From Dehalococcoidia bacterium (GTDB taxonomy: Bacteria > Chloroflexota > Dehalococcoidia > Lucifugimonadales > UBA3495): 28,852 nucleotides of DNA. Location of the stretch: NCBI GenBank assembly GCA_022823105.1, contig JAJDXU010000093.1, positions 1 to 28,852 on the forward strand. The letters are read 5' to 3'. A program made the translations under genes and the position numbers. Below the pieces are notes generated by a model, which did no database searches, was not told where the DNA came from, and saw only the letters and a program-made list of their open reading frames with translations. Positions within the stretch are counted from its first letter, which is position 1. Each line of letters begins with the position of its first letter. Below, one piece after another: positions 24,424-28,852 of the stretch.

Positions 24424-26151
24424 TCACTCGGCAAGACCGATGCGGTGGTCAACGAAGTAGAGGGTGGCTGGATGGGGGACGAACCCGGTGACCCGGTCAC
24501 TGACGCCGTACACCACGTAGGGATGCGCCACCGGCAGGTACGCGCTTTCTTCGGTGACCAACGCCAGGGCCTCGCAAGCAAGCTCCTGCCGGCCCTCCAG
24601 GTCGGACATGGTCCGGGCCGGCGCGACTATCTCTACCAGTTCGGAATTGTCGTAGTGCCCGTAGTTTCTTGCGCCGGAGCCGACGTTGGCCAAAAGCCCG
24701 GCAAACTTGATGACGTTCAGCACCGGGTCTCCGGTTTCAACCACGTTGTTGTACCAACCGAAGAGGTCCCAGTTAGCTTCCCTCACCGCGGCCGACTCGG
24801 TGATGAGCACCTCGGCCTTGATTCCCACGTCAGCCAGCATGGCCTGGGCTGCCTCGGCCATGATGGGCAATTGGAATCGTTGGGGATAGCCGCCGATGAT
24901 AATCTCCAGAGCCTGACCATCCTTGTCCAGGATTCCATCGCCGTCGGTGTCGGCGTAGCCGGCCTGGGACAACAACTCCCGGGCCTGATCCGGATCGTAG
25001 TCCAGTGCATTCACCCCGGGACAGGATAGCAAGGCTTCCGGCAGAATAAGCTCGGCAAATGAGCCCGACCCCTCCGGGGCGACCAGGCCGGCGATACTCT
25101 CGCGATCGATGGCCTGGGTAACCGCCTGACGGACCAGTGGATCGGCCAGCGTACCTCGCTCGAAATTGACCCACCACATCACCACATTCGTGCCTATGCC
25201 CGACGTTTGTGTGGACAGCCCCGGCTGGGCGTTGATTGCCTGAGCCCCTTCCGGCGATATGTTAATGGCAAGGTCAACATCGCCGGCTTGCAGGGCCAGT
25301 TCCCGGCTGCCGGTGTCGGGGATGGCGATGTGATCAATCCCAGCCAGCGGCGGCGCGCCGCCCCAGTAATCGTCGTTGGCCACGCTGTAGAGGTATTCTT
25401 TCTGGACGTACTCAGTGGGGATATAGGGACCGGTCAGCGCGCCCGCCTGCAGGAAGTTGCCCTCGCCGGCTGCCTCCGTTGCTACCGCGTCGTGGATGGC
25501 GGTGACCGGAACGGTCAACAGGCCCGGCAGGGTTGGCTGCGGCTCCATCGTGGTGATGGTGATGGTCTGTTGGTCCTTCACAGCCACGGAAGCGATGCTC
25601 AGGTTCTCTGCCGACGCCGCAGACAATCGTATGGTCCTTTCCAGCGATGCCTTGATCGCCTCGGCATCCATCGCGTTCCCGTTGTGGAATTTGACGCCAG
25701 GCCGTATCTCGATTTCCCAAGTCAGCGGGTCCACCTGCACTGCCCCGGTCGCCAGCCACGGCTCGGGAGTGAGGGTGCTTCCGGACAGACGGAACAGGTT
25801 CTCAGACATCGCCGATTGGTTGGCGACCCAGCCACTTTCCACCGGATCCAGCGGACTGCTCAGCCAGATCACGCCCACTTTCAGCGTGGGACGTTCCACT
25901 TCGGGGTCAGCGGCAGTGGCAGCCTGCCCAGCCGCGGGCGCCGTCGTCGGCTGTTCCGAGGCCGCAACTGCTTGATCAGGTTGCTGCGGAACCGCAGTGG
26001 CCGCAACGGGAGCCTGCGCTGCCGCGGGCGCGCTGCCGGCCGCCGGCTCGCTGGTCGCGGCGGGAGCGCCGCAGGCCAGCGCCAGCGCCAACAGCGCCAC
26101 CAGAACAACCGGGATGAGTGTTTTGATATTCCGTATCAATATGGTTGGCAT
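24424..26151 (-). CDS. SBP_bac_5-type solute-binding lipoprotein (peptide/nickel family), Zur-box copy
   Basis: A 575-residue lipoprotein (signal with LALAC, Cys27; Ala/Pro/Gln linker to about 80) of the OppA/DppA/NikA family. Family features include FHNGNAMDAEAIKASLERTI (the KFHNG..m.A.dV..S.eR region), NDDYWGG and the C-terminal lobe YDPDQARELLSQAGY followed by the Ca-like loop DTDGDGILDKDG. It is highly similar to the neighbour at 26482-28212. The start at 26151 has GGGGG about 7 bases upstream. A promoter (26270-26298) gives a leader of about 110 bases. Codons 5-10 contain the Zur-like palindrome 26124-26140. It heads an operon with the two permeases. Substrate unknown; the box suggests a metal or metal-chelate rather than a nutrient peptide. 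Confidence 0.88.
   Translation of the reverse strand: MPTILIRNIKTLIPVVLVALLALALACGAPAATSEPAAGSAPAAAQAPVAATAVPQQPDQAVAASEQPTTAPAAGQAATAADPEVERPTLKVGVIWLSSPLDPVESGWVANQSAMSENLFRLSGSTLTPEPWLATGAVQVDPLTWEIEIRPGVKFHNGNAMDAEAIKASLERTIRLSAASAENLSIASVAVKDQQTITITTMEPQPTLPGLLTVPVTAIHDAVATEAAGEGNFLQAGALTGPYIPTEYVQKEYLYSVANDDYWGGAPPLAGIDHIAIPDTGSRELALQAGDVDLAINISPEGAQAINAQPGLSTQTSGIGTNVVMWWVNFERGTLADPLVRQAVTQAIDRESIAGLVAPEGSGSFAELILPEALLSCPGVNALDYDPDQARELLSQAGYADTDGDGILDKDGQALEIIIGGYPQRFQLPIMAEAAQAMLADVGIKAEVLITESAAVREANWDLFGWYNNVVETGDPVLNVIKFAGLLANVGSGARNYGHYDNSELVEIVAPARTMSDLEGRQELACEALALVTEESAYLPVAHPYVVYGVSDRVTGFVPHPATLYFVDHRIGLAE
26124..26140. promoter_or_regulatory. Zur-like palindrome inside the first codons of the ABC binding protein
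   Basis: TTGATATTCCGTATCAA fits the window motif TTGATA-N5-TATCAA exactly. It lies over codons 5-10 of the gene starting at 26151. The other boxes sit before genes, so this one either acts as a roadblock about 125 bases downstream of the predicted start or serves a nearer promoter I do not see. Confidence 0.55.
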
Positions 26152-26163
26152 GATGATCCCCCT

Positions 26164-26189
26164 AGTGGATTCCTATGGAAAAAACCACT
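26164..26189 (-). promoter_or_regulatory. Leader hairpin next to the ribosome site of the second binding protein
   Basis: On the minus strand, AGTGG and CCACT enclose TTCC-ATA-GGAA with a T-rich bulge. It ends a few bases before the GGGGG ribosome site. It could tune translation, or be a weak attenuator (six T lie within it). Confidence 0.3.
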
Positions 26190-26269
26190 CTGCCGCCTCT
26201 TGCAATTTGCGGAGAGTGAGCGTATCCGCACAGATGCTTTATATATGCACCCGAACGCGGAAGGGGGGG

Positions 26270-26298
26270 ATTCTAGCAATGACGCCGGGGGTTGTCAA
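26270..26298 (-). promoter_or_regulatory. Sigma-70-type promoter of the binding protein-permease operon
   Basis: On the minus strand, TTGACA (26298-26293) and TAGAAT (26275-26270) are separated by exactly 17 bases, an excellent match. It lies in the 330-base gap 26152-26481 between the two binding-protein genes, so the downstream operon can be expressed independently of the riboswitch unit. The rest of that gap holds no gene. Confidence 0.75.
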
Positions 26299-26481
26299 AA
26301 ACATTGCCGGGATTCACCTGCGTTTCGTAAGGCGTTCTGCCAGCCCTGGAGATTGCCCCTGCCCTGGAGAGACAGGGGTGATCCCTCAGACGCGCGACCG
26401 GATCCGCGGCGCTGCCTAGCCGTCGGATCCGGTATGCTCTCACGCCGGTGTCCAAAATCCACTCGAAAGAGCCACAACCCA

Positions 26482-28212
26482 TCACTCGCTCAGTCCGACG
26501 CGGTGGTTGAAGAAATAGTAGCTGCTCGGGTGGGCCTCGAAATCGGTGACCCGGTCACTGACACCGTACACATGATACACATGCGCTATCGGCAAGAATG
26601 CGGCTTCTTCCGTGATCACCGCCAGGGCCTCGCAGGCAATCTCCTTTCGGCCGTCCAGGTCGGATACCGAGACGGAGGGGGCGACTATGTCCGCCAGGCG
26701 AGAGGCGTCGTAATGGCCATAGTTGTTGCTCCCGCTGCCGCTGGCATCGCCCTTCAACCCGGCGAACTGGCTGATGTTGAACACCGGGTCTCCCCCGGCT
26801 TGCACGACACCGTTGTACCATCCGAAGAGGTCCCATGCGGGTTCCTTGACCACCGACCATTCCGTTATGAGCACCTCAACCTTGATGCCCACATCAGCCA
26901 GCATGGCCTGGGCGGCCTCGGCCATAATGGGAAGCTGGAACCGTTCGGGGTATCCGCCGATAATAATCTCCAGCGGCTGGCCATCCTTGTCGAGGATCCC
27001 GTCGCCGTCGCTGTCGGCGTAGCCGGCCTCCGCCAGCAGATCGCGCGCTGCGTCGGGATCGTAACCCGGCGCGCTCACGCCGGGACAGGACGTGAGGGCT
27101 TCCGGCAGCAGCAGTTCAGCGAAGGACCCGGAACCGGCAGGGGTGACCAGTCCGGCAATGCTCTCACGGTCAATGGCGTGGGCCACCGCCCGGCGCACCA
27201 GCGGGTCGGCCAGGGTGCCGCGCTCGAAATTGACCCACCACAGGACCAGTGAGGTGCCGATACCCGAGGTCTCGGTTCGCGTGCCCGGGTGGGCGTTGAT
27301 CACCTGGGCGCCATCCGGCGATACGTTGATGGCAACGTCGATGTCTCCGGCCTGCAGGGCCAGTTCCCGGCTGTTGGTATCGGGAATGGCGACGTGATCA
27401 ATGCCGGCCAGCGGAGGAGCTCCACCCCAGTAGTCGTCGTTGGCCACGCTATTGAGGTATTCCTTCTGGACGTAGGCGGTGGGAATGTAAGGTCCCGTCA
27501 GGGCGCGAGCATCAATGAAATTGCCCTCGCCGGCGGCATCCGCCGCCGCCGCGTCGGTGATGGCGAGCGCCGGTGTTATCAAAATGCCCGGCAGTGTGGG
27601 TTGCGGCGCCGTCGTCGTGATGGCAATGGTTTGCTTGTCCTCGACCGTTATGGTGTCAACGGCCAATATATCGGCCGACGCTGGCGACAATCGGATGGCC
27701 CTTTCCAGGGAGGCCTTGACTGCCTGTGCGTCCATCACGTTCCCGTTGTGGAACTTGACGCCCTCCCGGATCCCGATCCTCCAGGTCAAGGGATCCACTT
27801 GAGTAGCGTCCGTCGCCAGCCACGGTTCGGGGCTGAGGGTGGTTCCCGACAGTCGGAACAGATTCTCCGACATTCCTGATTGGTTGGCGACCCAGCCGCT
27901 CTTCACCGGGTCCAGCGGGCTGTCCAGCCAGATGACGCCCGCCGTCAGCGTGGGCCGGTCCAGGACGTTTGCAACCGGCGGATCGGCCTGTTGCTGCCCG
28001 GGAGACGATGACGCCGCTGCCGGCGCGCCGGTGGCGACGACCTGCTGGGGAGCGGCGGCCGCTGGGGCGGTTGCCTGGGGCGCGGCGCCAGCCGCCGGCG
28101 CCGCCGTCTCACTGGTCGCGGCGGGGGCGCCGCAGGCTGCGGCCAGCAAGAACATCAGGCCCAGGCATAATGGCAAAGTGATTCTGAAACTGTTCGACAG
28201 TGCGTTAGGCAT
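26482..28212 (-). CDS. SBP_bac_5-type solute-binding lipoprotein (peptide/nickel family), under a B12 riboswitch
   Basis: A 576-residue lipoprotein of the OppA/NikA family (signal with LLAAAC, Cys27; Ala/Pro/Gln linker). It shares long runs with the neighbouring SBP: SGWVANQSGMSENLFRLSG, KFHNGNVMDAQAVKASLERAI, NDDYWGGAPPLAGIDH, and the DSDGDGILDKDG loop. The start at 28212 is chosen because GGAGG lies 6 bases upstream and the signal peptide begins there. The open frame extends to 28413 but that part is the riboswitch leader. Upstream lie a cobalamin riboswitch, a terminator hairpin and a promoter. Cobalamin control suggests uptake of cobalt, a cobalt chelate, or a corrinoid precursor. It has no permease of its own and may use the permeases of the downstream operon. 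Confidence 0.88.
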   Translation of the reverse strand: MPNALSNSFRITLPLCLGLMFLLAAACGAPAATSETAAPAAGAAPQATAPAAAAPQQVVATGAPAAASSSPGQQQADPPVANVLDRPTLTAGVIWLDSPLDPVKSGWVANQSGMSENLFRLSGTTLSPEPWLATDATQVDPLTWRIGIREGVKFHNGNVMDAQAVKASLERAIRLSPASADILAVDTITVEDKQTIAITTTAPQPTLPGILITPALAITDAAAADAAGEGNFIDARALTGPYIPTAYVQKEYLNSVANDDYWGGAPPLAGIDHVAIPDTNSRELALQAGDIDVAINVSPDGAQVINAHPGTRTETSGIGTSLVLWWVNFERGTLADPLVRRAVAHAIDRESIAGLVTPAGSGSFAELLLPEALTSCPGVSAPGYDPDAARDLLAEAGYADSDGDGILDKDGQPLEIIIGGYPERFQLPIMAEAAQAMLADVGIKVEVLITEWSVVKEPAWDLFGWYNGVVQAGGDPVFNISQFAGLKGDASGSGSNNYGHYDASRLADIVAPSVSVSDLDGRKEIACEALAVITEEAAFLPIAHVYHVYGVSDRVTDFEAHPSSYYFFNHRVGLSE

Positions 28213-28320
28213 CTTTGTCCTCCAGGACTTCCCTTGGTTTTCCCATGAACACCACCGCTCAAGCGAGTTGCAACTTGGCAGGATCGGCGGCGCGGGGACG
28301 CTGTCCGCGTCGGGACAGCA

Positions 28321-28351
28321 AAAGACCCCGTCCGCACTGGGTGAACGGGGC
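28321..28351 (-). terminator. Intrinsic terminator in the riboswitch expression platform
   Basis: On the minus strand, CCCCGT (28351-28346) and ACGGGG (28332-28327) form a hairpin with a 13-base loop, followed by TC and TTTT (28326-28321). It lies between the riboswitch aptamer and the start codon, as expected for an OFF switch acting on transcription. Confidence 0.6.
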
Positions 28352-28366
28352 TCGGTTTCGGGCGTC

Positions 28367-28404
28367 CTGTTGGGCTGTTGCGGATTCGCAACCTGGCAAC
28401 AGGT
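28367..28404 (-). other. Long two-part hairpin between aptamer and terminator
   Basis: The outer arms CCTGTTG and CAACAGG (28398-28404 / 28367-28373) and inner arms GTTGCG and CGCAAC (28388-28393 / 28378-28383) close on a 4-base loop with short symmetrical bulges. It is a likely part of the switching region of the riboswitch leader. Confidence 0.55.
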
Positions 28405-28440
28405 CTGCTTCACTCGTTCCGCGAAGTGCAGCTAGAGTAC

Positions 28441-28650
28441 CCCTGCCGGCAGGCTTCCTGGCTGATGGCTGTTAGCGACGCCTCTCCGCCTTCCCGTCCG
28501 CTGGGGCGGACAGTGGCGTTCGTCAGTGTCCTTCCATGAAGGACACCCACGGGAGATCGTCTCGCCAATTACAGTGGCGCGACCGCACCGGATTTGCACC
28601 GGATTTCCTTTTATCCCGCACTTTCCGACCGAATACCAACTGGCGTCGGC
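28441..28650 (-). promoter_or_regulatory. Cobalamin (B12) riboswitch
   Basis: Read on the minus strand, the leader has the hallmark aptamer words in order: AAAGGAAATCCGGTGCAAAT, then GCGGTCGCGCCACTGTAATT, a variable arm with strong hairpins (TGTCCTTCATGGAAGGACA; CCGCCCCAGCGG), and the closing box GCCAGGAAGCCTGCCGGC. These are the conserved core and B12-box elements of the cobalamin riboswitch. The exact 5' boundary is approximate. It precedes the solute-binding protein gene at 28212 and is followed by a terminator hairpin, so ligand binding is expected to reduce its expression. Confidence 0.9.
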
Positions 28651-28713
28651 AAAAGGTTGGAGCGACGGGCCACCAACAGGCGTTGGTTGGAGTGTTCAGT
28701 TGTTAACGGCCGT

Positions 28714-28742
28714 AAGTTAGCACGGCGGTCTGGGCGAGTCAA
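28714..28742 (-). promoter_or_regulatory. Promoter of the riboswitch transcript
   Basis: On the minus strand, TTGACT (28742-28737) and TAACTT (28719-28714) are separated by 17 bases. It lies between the stop codon of the gene at the right edge and the 5' end of the aptamer, giving a predicted start near 28707. Confidence 0.55.
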
Positions 28743-28755
28743 CCTTGGGTATCCC

Positions 28756-28852
28756 TCACGCGTACCCGGTTTGGTGGGGGTAAATGGTGAAGAGGTGGTC
28801 AGGCGGGTCGGGTGTGGCGAGGTAGTATTCGTAGCCCAGGTGCAGGATGCCC
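28756..28852 (-). CDS. C-terminal end of an unidentified protein, cut by the window edge
   Basis: The minus strand has an open frame from the window edge to a TGA at 28758-28756, coding for 31 residues beginning GILHLGYEYYLATPDPPD and ending TIYPHQTGYA. Third codon positions are GC-rich as in the true genes of the window, and the stop sits just before the riboswitch promoter. That supports a genuine gene end. I do not recognise the family; too little is visible. Confidence 0.5.
   Translation of the reverse strand, partial: GILHLGYEYYLATPDPPDHLFTIYPHQTGYA

Noticed and set aside
25207..27252. A 681-residue plus-strand open frame opposite the two binding-protein genes
   Set aside because: It runs antisense to clear SBP_bac_5 genes, has a low-complexity Arg/Gly/His-rich product and crosses two genes and their intergenic promoter. 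It is a GC-driven shadow.

Overview
The window is high-GC DNA from a free-living bacterium. The style of its lipoproteins (an Ala/Pro-rich linker straight after the lipid cysteine), the HspR-type heat-shock operon, the giant secreted cadherin-like repeat protein and a NirK-type copper nitrite reductase together suggest a Chloroflexota lineage such as a marine SAR202-like group. This is an inference from gene content and was not tested with a phylogeny.

Left part (1-8300): a graveyard of broken transposases (two IS630-type remnants around a piece of an IS1182-type one), a 2083-residue secreted protein built of five ~350-residue three-domain repeats (minus strand), a non-coding stretch with two neat hairpins and a possible 54-residue Cys/His-rich ORF, and a decayed IS256-type transposase. 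Then comes a minus-strand proteostasis operon (8322-12110): J-domain co-chaperone, HspR-like MerR repressor and a ClpB/ClpC-type unfoldase. It has a recognisable promoter with an inverted repeat at one end and a clear terminator at the other. Next, on the plus strand, are an unknown 156-residue protein, a nirK gene with a one-base frameshift, and a tandem UspA protein.

Central part (15982-22027): a zinc-homeostasis locus. A COG0523 (CobW/ZNG1-type) GTPase overlaps a WD40 propeller gene on the minus strand. Opposite them lie a Fur-family regulator (Zur-like) and a zinc-binding lipoprotein in which an AztD-like beta-propeller is inserted into the His-rich loop of a ZnuA/AztC-type binding protein. 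A shared palindrome, TTGATA-N5-TATCAA, lies at the promoters of the GTPase gene and the lipoprotein gene, and a weaker form overlaps the regulator's own start. It appears again at the start of the next operon.

Right part (22523-28852): a nickel/peptide-type ABC uptake operon on the minus strand (binding protein, two permeases, no ATPases) with a Zur-like box over its first codons. It is preceded by a closely related second binding protein under a cobalamin riboswitch that has its own promoter and a terminator-type expression platform. The two paralogous binding proteins therefore appear to be controlled by two different metal-related signals (zinc and B12/cobalt). The right edge cuts a further minus-strand gene.

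The most notable items are the ZnuA-AztD domain-insertion fusion, the Zur-like regulon that seems to include a peptide/nickel-type ABC transporter, and the paired binding proteins under Zur-type and B12-type control.
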